Positions 15,646 through 24,500 of a stretch of 33,470 nt of DNA are shown one piece after another (within the stretch, counting starts at the first letter, position 1; the number at the start of each line of letters is the position of its first letter). A model generated the notes under the pieces. The model worked only from the letters and a program-made list of their open reading frames with translations. It was not told the origin of the DNA and ran no database searches. A program made the translations under genes and the position numbers. The stretch is from Bradyrhizobium valentinum (GTDB lineage Bacteria > Pseudomonadota > Alphaproteobacteria > Rhizobiales > Xanthobacteraceae): NCBI RefSeq assembly GCF_001440405.1, contig NZ_LLXX01000006.1:21621-55090 (forward strand). The letters are read 5' to 3'.

Positions 15646-16008
15646 ATGACGAAACTGACGCTTGCCCTATCCGCGCTTTACTTGGCCCTTGTTGGCCTAG
15701 CGCTGATGTTCTTTCCGATACAGTTCGGCCGGGATGCCGTGCCGACGGATGCTCCACCCGAACTGCTTGCGCTGCTGCGGCTTCTCGGCGGACCGTTTCT
15801 CGGCATCGCCATGCTTAACTGGCTGTCGAGAAATGCCGAGCCCTCCACGCTCCGTGTCGTCCTGCTCGCGAACATCGTCGGCTTCGGCGCCGTCGCGGCT
15901 AACGACATTTGGGGCGTCGCCAGCGGTGAAGCGCGGGACATCGCCAAGCTATTTCTGGTTATCCATCTGCTCTTCACATCGGCCTTCGTGGCGGCGGCCG
16001 CTCGCTGA
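15646..16008 (+). CDS. Small integral membrane protein of unknown function
   Basis: The 120-residue protein has about four predicted membrane segments: residues 5-25, 40-60, 70-90 and 100-118. They are joined by short loops with few charged residues. The overall look (an N-terminal LYLALVGLALMFFPIQFG, then LLRLLGGPFLGIAMLNWLSR) is that of small DUF4345-like membrane proteins, but I do not assign it to a family. The ATG at 15646 follows a strong GGAGGGGGG ribosome site, which is good evidence that the gene is real and starts here rather than further upstream. It lies inside the tRNA-flanked interval. Confidence 0.75.
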   Translation: MTKLTLALSALYLALVGLALMFFPIQFGRDAVPTDAPPELLALLRLLGGPFLGIAMLNWLSRNAEPSTLRVVLLANIVGFGAVAANDIWGVASGEARDIAKLFLVIHLLFTSAFVAAAAR

Positions 16009-16162
16009 GGCAAATTCTGAGGTTCTGTACTGCCCGCCCGCTCCCCAGCGCACTTCTGGTCTTCAAATTCCTTGGGAAAACGATCGGCTGTGATGGTAAG
16101 CCTAACCACGCCTGATCGACCGGTCCCGCGGGGTCTTTTCTCCACGGCAGCCGGTGCTCATA

Positions 16163-16415
16163 ATCGTCCGCTATTCCCGCGTGCTCGCGCACCACGGGTG
16201 ATTGCATGATACCCTGGCTGTTGATCACGGCGCCCAGCCCGCGAGACCAGGCGGCATTGACCAAGGCGGTCGCCACGGCGCCGCAATCGAAGGGCGTATC
16301 GTCGCTGCCGTGCAGCACGCGGTCATAGGTCACGATCACGCATACGGGCGCGTCGAATTGACGGAAGCCGCGCAGCGCCTAGTCCTGGCGCTTGTCCTTG
16401 TTGTCGCGCTTGACC
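16163..16415 (-). pseudogene. Degraded partial duplicate of the nitroreductase gene
   Basis: This stretch is roughly 93 percent identical by eye to 17755-18010, an internal part of the intact nitroreductase gene at 17635-18312, in the same orientation. Both ends are missing. A codon that reads TGG (Trp) in the intact gene is TAG here (CAG GAC TAG), so it cannot encode the enzyme. Downstream of the homology the frame runs on into unrelated sequence. Together with the intact copy it flanks the L,D-transpeptidase gene. Confidence 0.85.
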
Positions 16416-16487
16416 CTGATGAGCCGACGAAATGTCGATGCCAAGCGTGGTCTGCTGATGACCCCATCGCTGACGTCGCACAAGAGC

Positions 16488-17603
16488 TTAGCACCGGCCC
16501 GACGGGAAGCTGGCACGAGCCGCATCACACACAACCGGTTTGGAGAACGAGGTGCCAAACCATTTGCTGGTCAACGAGCCATCGTTGTCGATCCAGGGGA
16601 TCGGCGGCAATTGCGGCAGGTAGGATGCATACGGCATTACTTTCGCAAGCATCACCCTGCCCGGAAACTGCGCGAGGAACGCCTTGTTCATTCCGCCGTC
16701 CAGTCCGCTGTAGATCGGGGCAGCCGGCACGTTGTCTTCAAGCAATCGCGCGTATTCGAGCTCGTCGGCGCGCCTCTTCTCCAGCGCCCGCCGCGCGATT
16801 TGCGGATTGACGACGAAGGGGGGACATTTTTCGGCAGGGTTGAACACAAGAGGGGACGGCGAATTCGGGGGAGGTTGCGCATCGAATACATAGCGGCGGT
16901 TGCACACATCCACCCTCGGTTCGAGTTGCGTCGTCTCGAAATGATCGTTGCCGATCTTGAGCATTTTCCAGAAGGAGAGGTTCGGATTATTTCGATGCCG
17001 CGCCAGATTCGCTGGCGTCAAGCGGAACGGACAGGCCTGGACCTGGAACGACGGCCGGCCGCCGAGGAATGAGTCACGCGCCAGCGAATAGATCTCGCTT
17101 ATCTGTTCGTCTGTCATGGCATAGCAACCGCTCGACCAGCAGTCGCCGTGAATCATGAGGAAGCTACCGTCGCGCTTGTTAGCCCTGTCGAATTTGTTGG
17201 GGTAGCCGAGGTTGATCGAAAGATGGAAGTTTGAGTTGGGATTCATCAACTCAGGTGTAACTGTATAAAACCCTTCCGGAGCCTGTCGGTCGCCCTCGTA
17301 CAACTTCGGCCCGAGATCGCCTGACCACCGGCAGATCGGATAGGTCTTGAGGAATTGGAAACGGCCGGCCGTGTCCTGCTTCCAGACTTCGAGCTCCGCC
17401 TCTTCCTTGAAGAGACGCACAACGATAGGTGAATATTTTGGCATCTTCTTCTGTTCGAGCAGCGCGAGCAGCTCGGCCGGTAATTCCTGTGTCGCCTTGG
17501 CCGGCAACGGCTTGCTGCTTTCGCCAAGGCACGTGACCGGCGTCAAGGCAGCGGCAAAAGCCGCCGCCAGCACAAGTGCACGTCGGACCATGGCGCGGAT
17601 CAC
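16488..17603 (-). CDS. YafK-like murein L,D-transpeptidase/hydrolase family protein
   Basis: The 371-residue exported protein has a signal peptide (about residues 1-27, RRALVLAAAFAAALTPVTC). The YkuD/YafK catalytic domain spans about residues 55-260. The active-site motif is IHGDCWSSGCYAM, with His152 and nucleophile Cys160. YafK relatives act on peptidoglycan cross-links or on lipoprotein attachment to meso-DAP in the periplasm. The C-terminal 110 residues are extra relative to Escherichia coli YafK and unassigned. I chose the GTG at 17603 because GGAGGT lies six bases upstream; an ATG at 17591 is the alternative. It follows the nitroreductase stop by 31 bp, so they are probably co-transcribed. 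It lies inside the tRNA-flanked interval. Confidence 0.88.
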   Translation of the reverse strand: MIRAMVRRALVLAAAFAAALTPVTCLGESSKPLPAKATQELPAELLALLEQKKMPKYSPIVVRLFKEEAELEVWKQDTAGRFQFLKTYPICRWSGDLGPKLYEGDRQAPEGFYTVTPELMNPNSNFHLSINLGYPNKFDRANKRDGSFLMIHGDCWSSGCYAMTDEQISEIYSLARDSFLGGRPSFQVQACPFRLTPANLARHRNNPNLSFWKMLKIGNDHFETTQLEPRVDVCNRRYVFDAQPPPNSPSPLVFNPAEKCPPFVVNPQIARRALEKRRADELEYARLLEDNVPAAPIYSGLDGGMNKAFLAQFPGRVMLAKVMPYASYLPQLPPIPWIDNDGSLTSKWFGTSFSKPVVCDAARASFPSGRC

Positions 17604-17634
17604 TGCTGTACCTCCAGCCCTTCCGCCCGCGCCG

Positions 17635-18312
17635 CTACTTCTCGAACCCGACGAACACCGTAGCTTCCTCGACAGACTTCCGCTCCGACACCACCGCATT
17701 CGCCGGAAAAGTTTCATCCGGCCAGCCCAGCGCGATGCTTTTCATGATGACCTGATCGTCGGCGATCCCTGCGTGCTCGCGCACCACGGGGGATTGCATG
17801 ATGCCCTGGCTGTTGATCACGGCGCCGAGCCCGCGCGACCAGGCGGCATTGACCAGGGCGGTCGCCACGGCGCCGCAGTCGAACGGCGTATCGTCGCTGC
17901 CGTCGAGCACGCGGTCATAGGTAATGATCACGCAGACGGGCGCGTCGAATTGGCGGAAGCCGCGCAGTACCCAGTCCTGGCGCTTATCCTTGTTGTCGCG
18001 CTCGATTCCCATGGCGGAGAATAATTGCTTGGCGACACCGACCTGCCTGTCGCGGTGCTTGCCTGCAAAGGCTTGACCGGTGCGGAACTCGCGCGACTGC
18101 GGGATGCCCGCCACCATCCGTTCGGTGTTGCCGGCGCGGATCCGGTCCAGCGGTTCGCCTGATATGACGTAGAAATTCCAGGGTTGGGTGTTCATCGACG
18201 ACGGCGTGCGCATCGCCAAACCAATGATTTCCGCAATCAGCGCTTTGGGTACTGGATCAGGTTTGTAACCGCGGATACTCCGGCGACCGAGAATAACGTC
18301 ATCAAACTGCAT
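17635..18312 (-). CDS. Nitroreductase-family FMN-dependent oxidoreductase
   Basis: The 225-residue cytosolic flavoenzyme has the nitroreductase fold. FMN-phosphate contacts are seen in RRSIRGYKPDPV near the N-terminus. The isoalloxazine-contacting segment is TPSSMNTQPWNFYV (about residues 35-48), and SRGLGAVINSQGI is the usual C-terminal dimer/FMN loop. Such enzymes reduce nitroaromatics, quinones or related compounds with NAD(P)H; the natural substrate is not predictable. A partial degraded copy lies at 16163-16415. The upstream 448-bp gap to dgoA holds no other gene but carries the right-hand copy of the tRNA-Ser 3' end. Confidence 0.9.
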   Translation of the reverse strand: MQFDDVILGRRSIRGYKPDPVPKALIAEIIGLAMRTPSSMNTQPWNFYVISGEPLDRIRAGNTERMVAGIPQSREFRTGQAFAGKHRDRQVGVAKQLFSAMGIERDNKDKRQDWVLRGFRQFDAPVCVIITYDRVLDGSDDTPFDCGAVATALVNAAWSRGLGAVINSQGIMQSPVVREHAGIADDQVIMKSIALGWPDETFPANAVVSERKSVEEATVFVGFEK

Positions 18313-18701
18313 CTGTGCCGAATTCCCCTGACAAGTTCTGAAACAGCCCGGATTTTCGCGGTTTCTGCATCCTCGCGCAAGCGACAGCGGCGTGTCCTCA
18401 ACGGTCCAGCCACGCGGAACATGATCGCACCGATATTGCGCACACGCAGTCGTTTAGCGAATTCTGGGATGACGAAATTGTGCCGCTGATTTGCCCGACG
18501 TGTCAAGTTTTCGGTCCAAATCTTCGGTTGCGGCGGCCGCCGGCTACTTTGCATGGGGTTGTTTTCGACATTTTGGTGGAGCCGCGGCGACTCGGCGCGA
18601 CGGCACCGTCCGGAAGGCGTGTAGGCTTTTCAGGCTGTTGCTCAAATCGTGGGTTTTGGTTTGGACAGGTCGAAAATACTTGATCTTTGGGGATTGACTG
18701 A

Positions 18702-18718
18702 CACTCTCTCCGCCAGCC
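18702..18718 (+). other. Putative attachment site (right): copy of the tRNA-Ser 3' end
   Basis: CACTCTCTCCGCCAGCC here repeats 15285-15301 exactly, but no tRNA body precedes it. If the 3.4 kb between the copies were removed, the tRNA-Ser gene would end about 45 bp from the stop of dgoA. The rest of the gap 18313-18760 shows no gene that I can support. Confidence 0.5.
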
Positions 18719-18760
18719 GCTCATCGCTGATGCTTCGTGGCGGCAAGCCGCCTCGCCCGT

Positions 18761-19399
18761 CTACCCCACCTGTTGAATCGCCTTGTCGTACGCTTCGATC
18801 GTCGCCTTGGTGCGAACAGCTACTTCCGCCGTGGTCATGCCGGGCTTGTAGAGGCTGCTGCCGAGGCCGAATGCAACAATGCCGGCCCTCGTATAGTCCG
18901 CAAAGTTCGCGTCGGAGACACCGCCCACGGCGGCGATCATCAGATCGGCGGGAAGAACGGCGCGAATGGCGGTAATTCCAGCGGCTCCAAGCACGCTCGC
19001 CGGAAAGAATTTGAGGCTGGAGGCCCCGGTCTTGGCAGCAAGCAGCGCTTCCGTCGGGGTAAAGACGCCGGGCATTGTGACCATGCCGTGTGCCCGCGCC
19101 CGGGCAATGATTTCGGGATCGACGTTGGGGGTGACCAGGAGCCGGCCGCCAACGTCATGGAGCTGCTCGACAGCTTCCAGCGTCAATACGGTGCCCGCAC
19201 CGACCAGAATTTCGGCGGTGGCCTTTTTGACGGCGATCTCGATGGAGCGGAACGGATCGGGCGAGTTGAGCGGGATCTCGATCGCCGTCATGCCGCTGTC
19301 GATCAGGACGCTGACGATATCCGCCGCTTCATCGGGCCGCACGCCGCGCAGGATCGCGACCAGTGGACGCTTCATCGGGGGGAACGGGACAACGCTCAT
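18761..19399 (-). CDS. dgoA: 2-dehydro-3-deoxy-6-phosphogalactonate aldolase
   Basis: The 212-residue class I aldolase of the KDPG/KDPGal family splits 2-keto-3-deoxy-6-phosphogalactonate into pyruvate and glyceraldehyde 3-phosphate in the De Ley-Doudoroff pathway. The Schiff-base Lys130 lies in SSLKFFPAS and the general acid/base Glu41 in IEIPLNSP. GAGTVLT and TPNVDPEII are also family-typical. Assignment to galactonate rather than gluconate metabolism rests on the neighbouring kinase. Its ATG abuts the stop codon of dgoK without any gap, so the two are translationally coupled. There is no dgoD in the window. Confidence 0.93.
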   Translation of the reverse strand: MSVVPFPPMKRPLVAILRGVRPDEAADIVSVLIDSGMTAIEIPLNSPDPFRSIEIAVKKATAEILVGAGTVLTLEAVEQLHDVGGRLLVTPNVDPEIIARARAHGMVTMPGVFTPTEALLAAKTGASSLKFFPASVLGAAGITAIRAVLPADLMIAAVGGVSDANFADYTRAGIVAFGLGSSLYKPGMTTAEVAVRTKATIEAYDKAIQQVG

Positions 19400-20314
19400 T
19401 CATACACTCCAAATCGATTCAGCGGCCATCGAAAGGCCGCGTCGGACCGCATCCTCGGCACCGATGGTTCGGATAGGAACGGCAACCGTGTCAAACGCCA
19501 ACTGGTAAAGCATCTGGAGCCTGCCTGACGCCACCAACGTGATGCCGGTCCTGGGTACGTCTCCGGCGAGCCCTGCCGCGAGTTCAAGACCGATCAGGGT
19601 GCCGGATATTTTCTCGCGGGCCGAGGCTGGCTGGCCGCCGTAGAGAAGCTGACCCGATCGCACCTGGAACAGCAGATTGGCGGCGAACGCAGGCGTCTCA
19701 AAGGCGGCCATGACCGCCGACTTGAACGCGTCGATGTCTTCCGTTTCACCGGCGCCGGTCACCGCGTGGGACAGGATCGTTTCGCGCGACACGACGTCGA
19801 ACAGCTCTCCCGTCATGAACGTGGCGAAGCGTTCGACGGTCGCCCCACGCGCCCTGACCCACTTCGAATGCGTACCCGGCATGCAGACGGCCGCGTCACC
19901 TGCCGCGTCTAGACCCAAGGCACCGAGCAACTGAGTTTCCTCGCCCCGCATCACATCCGGCGCCTTGGGGTCGCGCTGTGCGATTCCTGGAAGGATCCGG
20001 ATGTCGCGGTCCTGCCCTGGCACCGGGACGGCATGCTTCAGGATCGATGCGAGCGGCGCCGGCGTGTCGACATATCCGGCTTCAACCCAGCCCTGCCGGG
20101 CGCCGGCCATGCCGCAGACGATAACAGGCAGCCCATCCGCGGCCCCGACGGCCTGCAGATGCGATTGCAGCACGGTCGGAAAGCCAAGCTTGCCTGCCGC
20201 CATCATGCCCTCGTGGCTGCGTCGTTCCCTAAGGATGTTGCCAGCCTGGTCGACGAGCCAAAGCCGGAAACTGCTCGTGCCCCAATCGACCGCGACGTAT
20301 GCAGCCTCGCTCAT
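19400..20314 (-). CDS. dgoK: 2-dehydro-3-deoxygalactonokinase
   Basis: The 304-residue kinase phosphorylates 2-keto-3-deoxygalactonate at the expense of ATP, feeding the product to the adjacent aldolase. The N-terminal VDWGTSSFRLWLVD is the phosphate-binding strand of the ASKHA-like DgoK family. PGTHSKWV and FMTGELFDVV are further conserved blocks. Length is close to that of the E. coli protein (292). It is the first gene of a dgoK-dgoA pair and is divergent from a solute-binding protein gene; the 221-bp gap between them presumably holds both promoters. Confidence 0.93.
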   Translation of the reverse strand: MSEAAYVAVDWGTSSFRLWLVDQAGNILRERRSHEGMMAAGKLGFPTVLQSHLQAVGAADGLPVIVCGMAGARQGWVEAGYVDTPAPLASILKHAVPVPGQDRDIRILPGIAQRDPKAPDVMRGEETQLLGALGLDAAGDAAVCMPGTHSKWVRARGATVERFATFMTGELFDVVSRETILSHAVTGAGETEDIDAFKSAVMAAFETPAFAANLLFQVRSGQLLYGGQPASAREKISGTLIGLELAAGLAGDVPRTGITLVASGRLQMLYQLAFDTVAVPIRTIGAEDAVRRGLSMAAESIWSV

Positions 20315-20535
20315 TTCAATTCGGTCCCGATGCTATCTGTGCCTCAAGGGCATCGTATCACGCCGGTCTGCCGGCGAGCTACGCTCGCTTTATAATTGAT
20401 TTGCAGAACGGCAATCAGCATGATCCGAAGTCATGCGGTGCTACGCTGTCTTCAGCGGCGCGGCTTCGCCAACGAGCGCACGTCCGCAACAATGCGGCAT
20501 AACAACAAAAAGCAAAGACTTTGGAGGACGCCATC

Positions 20536-21528
20536 GTGATCAATCTTCCCTTTAGAAACGCCCTCATGGGCTTTGGTCTCCTGATTGCGGTGCTTTCGCC
20601 GCAGGCCCACGCGCAGTCGAGCTCCAAGACCGTGACGCTGGTGGTGCCCTTTGCGGCCGGCGGCGGCACGGATACCGTCGCTCGCCTTATTGGCGAGCGA
20701 ATGTCGCGCACGCTCGGCCAGACCGTCATCATCGAGAACGTGGTCGGAGGCGGCAGCACGCTTGCCAATGATCGTGTTGCCCGGTCGGCACCCGACGGTT
20801 CGACAATCCTGATCAATCACGTCGCGCTGCTCGCGGCGCCCAGCCTGTTCACCAATCTGCGGTATGATACGAAAACGGCGTTCGAGCCGGTCGGCCTCGT
20901 CAACAATGCGCCGATGGTTCTGATCGGCCGCAAGTCGATCCCCGGCGAAAGTCCGAAGGACCATGTAGCCTGGATCAAGGCGCAGCGCGATAAAGCGAAC
21001 TTCGCGCATGGCGGTCTCGGGACCAACAGCCACCTGTGCGCCGTAATGATGGGCAATGTGCTCGGCTTCAAGCCGACAGTTGTGGCTTATCGCGGATCAG
21101 CGCCGGCGATCTCCGATCTCCTGGCGGGGCAGATCGATCTGCTGTGGGATCAGGTGACCAACGCGCTGCCGCAGATCCAGGCCGGAACACTGCACGGCAT
21201 CGCCATTACGTCGCCACAACGTCTTGAGCAGTTGAAGGACGTGCCAACCACTGCCGAACTCGGCATGCCCGAGGTCAGTTACTCGATGTGGCATGGGCTC
21301 TACGTGGCAAAGGGTACGCCCAAGGAGACCATCAATGCGCTGAATTCGGCGCTCCGCGCGGCACTCTCCGAGCCAGAGCTATTGGAGAAGCTGAAGCAGC
21401 TCGGAACCCTGCCATTCCCTGACGCCGAGTTGACGGCTGAGGCGCACGCGCGCCTGTTCGCCGCCGACCTGCCGCGTGTGGCAAAGCTCATCGAAAGTTC
21501 GGGGATCAAGGCGAGCGAAGCGAAGTAA
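20536..21528 (+). CDS. Bug/TctC-family periplasmic solute-binding protein (tripartite tricarboxylate transporter type)
   Basis: The 330-residue exported binding protein has a signal peptide ending near AHA-QS. The family-typical start of the mature domain follows (VTLVVPFAAGGGTDTVARLIGERMS). Further family features are NDRVARSAPDGSTIL and the LLAGQIDLLWDQV segment. Members bind carboxylates and deliver them to TctA/TctB membrane subunits, neither of which is nearby, so this is an orphan. A TTG at 20521 overlaps the GGAGGA ribosome site; the GTG at 20536, seven bases after that site, is the better start. Being divergent from dgoK-dgoA suggests a sugar-acid ligand, which is inference only. Confidence 0.92.
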   Translation: MINLPFRNALMGFGLLIAVLSPQAHAQSSSKTVTLVVPFAAGGGTDTVARLIGERMSRTLGQTVIIENVVGGGSTLANDRVARSAPDGSTILINHVALLAAPSLFTNLRYDTKTAFEPVGLVNNAPMVLIGRKSIPGESPKDHVAWIKAQRDKANFAHGGLGTNSHLCAVMMGNVLGFKPTVVAYRGSAPAISDLLAGQIDLLWDQVTNALPQIQAGTLHGIAITSPQRLEQLKDVPTTAELGMPEVSYSMWHGLYVAKGTPKETINALNSALRAALSEPELLEKLKQLGTLPFPDAELTAEAHARLFAADLPRVAKLIESSGIKASEAK

Positions 21529-21579
21529 GGCGCGCCTCGCGCGGTGCGGAATGGCTGCGCTTAAACTGGTGCAGCTCCC

Positions 21580-24500
21580 TCACACCATCAGATCGTGCGG
21601 CGCATGGATGCTGGCGTCGCTCCACGGATGGTCCGGACCGTTACCAAAGTTGTCAAACCAATGATGCTTCGAATTGTCGGACAAGTGATGTCTCGAATTA
21701 TCCGACGCGTGATGTCCTGCCGAAGCATGGTTCACATCTGCGACGTCTGAAGGTTCATGAGAGGAAATATTGTCCTTAAAGTGGAATGAGTAATCATGCT
21801 TGGACGCGGTTTCGTGCTTGCCTGATTTCGAATGGTGACCGTGTCCGCTATCGTCCCGTCGTCCGTGGTCGTCGTTGCTCCATAGGATGCTGGAGTGCAT
21901 TGCAGAACTGGACGACCAGTCATTGTGAGACCGTGCGAACCAGTCATCGCCACCCCACGTCCGGTGGTCTTCGATCCGCTGCCGCGCGTCACTATCATCA
22001 TTCAGCACGGTGACGCACGTATTGTGGACGACGGTATCGAGCACCGAGGTCTGATCCAGCGCGGGGCCATGGTCCGCCGGTGCCGCAACTTGAACGGGCT
22101 GTGGTTCGATTGACGGTTCGCCTGTCAGCGCAACCGCGTCGTCATCGTTGGTGTTTTCGGTTGGCTGCGTCCGCGCTTCGTCAAGGCGGGAAAAGTCGAA
22201 GCTGTCGCCGTTCGAAGCTGTTCGCAACGTCCAGTTTCCGCCGTCGGGGTGCGCGCCGTCACTGCCGGTCGAGTCAAGCGAAGCGTCGGCAGCGGCTGTC
22301 GTGACGACAGTCGCGTCGGTTTCTGCCGTTGCGGCCAGCGCAGGATCGATAGTCTCGGCGGCAACCACGACTGGCGCCTCCGTCGGCTCCGGGACGAAAT
22401 CCGAAGCCTGAACGGTTACCATTCCTTCCAGATGAATTTCCAGCAGCGCGGAGTTGCCGATATCAAGAGTTTGATTCGTCGGATTGACGTACAGAATGGT
22501 TTGATTTGTCGTGCTGTCATAGAACCAGGCGATCGTATGCGCCGGTACGGATGTGCTTGTGGACGTCAGCGCCAGAAAGGCAAGAGCTCCGAGAGCCGTT
22601 AAATCGATCCTGTCAGACCCCGATCTGAAATCAGTGATAACGTCGAACCGGCCCGCGCGTGAATCCGTTGCGGACAGGAAAACGAAACGGTCCTCGCCAT
22701 TGCTGCCCGTGAGCTTGTCCGCTCCATATCCACCGATGATGGTATCGCAGCCGTTGTTGCCGTTGATCGTATCGCTTCCCGAGCCGCCGTAGATCTTGTC
22801 GTCCCCATCGTTGCCCTTGACCGTATCATCGCCGGAGCCGGCGTAGATGAGGTCGCATTTGCCGGTGCCGTTGATGGTGTCGTTACCGGCGCCCCCATAG
22901 ATGATCTGACCATGGTGGCCGCCGCCTGCGATGCTGTCGCCTCTGGAGGTGCCATAAACGTATGGCGGATCGCAGATCACATCCTTTCCCGTCGCCAGGT
23001 AGTCGAAATCATTGGGATCGGCATCGCTGGCACCATGGATGGTGACTGTTATCACTTGTTCCGTGCCGTCGACGGTGGTCACCGTGAAGGTGTCGGTCAG
23101 CGTGTCGCCATCATCGAGCGCCTGCACCGCGCAGTTGTTGTCGTCGAGCTTGTAGGTCCACGCGCCGTCGGTCGTCATCGTGAAGGTGCCGTAGCCGGCA
23201 TCGCTGGCCGTCGGGCAGGTGACGGCCGTAAAGCCGGGCGCGTTATCGACGTCGGCAGCGGTGAGCGTGCCGGTCGCGGTAGGCTCGTCGCACTTGGCGC
23301 CGCTGTCCTCGATCACGGAGCCGGCCATGGCGCCGGAAATGACAGCCGCGTCGTTGGCGCCGTTGATCGTGACTGTCAACACCTGCGCGGTACCGTCGAT
23401 GGTGGTCACCGTGAAGCTGTCGGTCAGCGTATCGCCGACATTGAGTGCCTGCACCGCGCTGTTGGCCTGGTCGATGGTGTAGGCCCACACGCCATTCGCC
23501 GTCAGCGTGAAGGTGCCGAAGCCGCGCGCGCTCGCGGTCGGGGTGCTAACCGTCGTGAAAGTATTGGGCGCGTCATCGACGTCGGCGCTGGTGAGCGTGC
23601 CGGTGGCGCTCGGCGTGCCGGGCATGGTGTTGGCGACGCCGCTGGCCTCGATCACCGCACCTGATGTGGCGCCGGAGATGATGGCCGCGTCGTTGGCGCC
23701 GTTGATGGCAATTGTGAAGGTTTGATCGGCCGAGAGCGTGCCGTCGGAAACGGTGATCGTGAAGTCCGTTGTCGTAGGCTCGGTGAGCGCATTGATTGCG
23801 TCATTATCCGGAACGAAGGTATAGGCGCCGGTCGTGCTATCGACGTAAAGCGTGCCGTAGGGACCGGCGTTCGATACATCGTACGCTACCCCGTCGATTA
23901 CGGTGCTACCTGGGGTGCCTCCGCTGATGCCGAATGTCAGCGTAGCGTCGGCGTTGGGGCTGCTGGCGAGGAAAGTGCCGCTTGTCGCGGTAAAGACGTC
24001 AAAGACCGTGGTGTCGATCTCGGTCGGCCCGGCTACCGCATCCAGTGTCGGTGGCGTCGGCGGGGGAGGCGGCAGTTGTCCGATAATCATCTCAGGGGCT
24101 GATGCCAGGATCACCGCGGGCAAAGCAGGCAAGTCCTGCGCTGGGGAAGAACCGTCAATCTGAATGAAATTGATCGGTTGCACCGGCAGCCGCTCGAGGG
24201 GAGGAGGCGTGCTCGACCCCGTCGACCCCAACCCCTTCTCGTAGGTGGCGAGCGCTTCCTGCTGGGCCGCCTGCAATTCGGCCATTCGCGCAGCGGAGTT
24301 TGTGCTCTGACTCACGCTGACCGAGGACCCTTGCGAACGCAGGATGATGGTCTGTCCGGGATCCTCAACGAGGATGTGCCGAGGGATCACCTCCTTGGTG
24401 ACCAGTTCGAATGAGCCGTGCTCGAGGTCCTTGTATGTGATGCTGCCGTCGTCAAGGAATGTGACGTTCGGGTCGGCGGCCTGGACTTTCTTCGTAAGCG

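Noticed and set aside
16488..17717. Longer start for the L,D-transpeptidase at 17717
   Set aside because: The added 38 residues overlap the end of the nitroreductase gene and are Arg/Ser-rich. The GTG at 17603 has a GGAGGT site and leads straight into a signal peptide.
18695..18718. Second tRNA-Ser gene
   Set aside because: Only the last 17 bases match; there is no anticodon arm or acceptor 5' strand. Treated as an attachment-site copy.
22600..22930. RTX-linked metalloprotease
   Set aside because: The nonapeptide repeats and serralysin-like C-terminal segment are present, but no HExxH zinc-protease motif was found anywhere in the protein.
23030..23690. Repeats in the RTX gene considered as a CRISPR-like or satellite array
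   Set aside because: The two units are over 300 bp, in frame and encode VCBS domains; they are protein-domain repeats.
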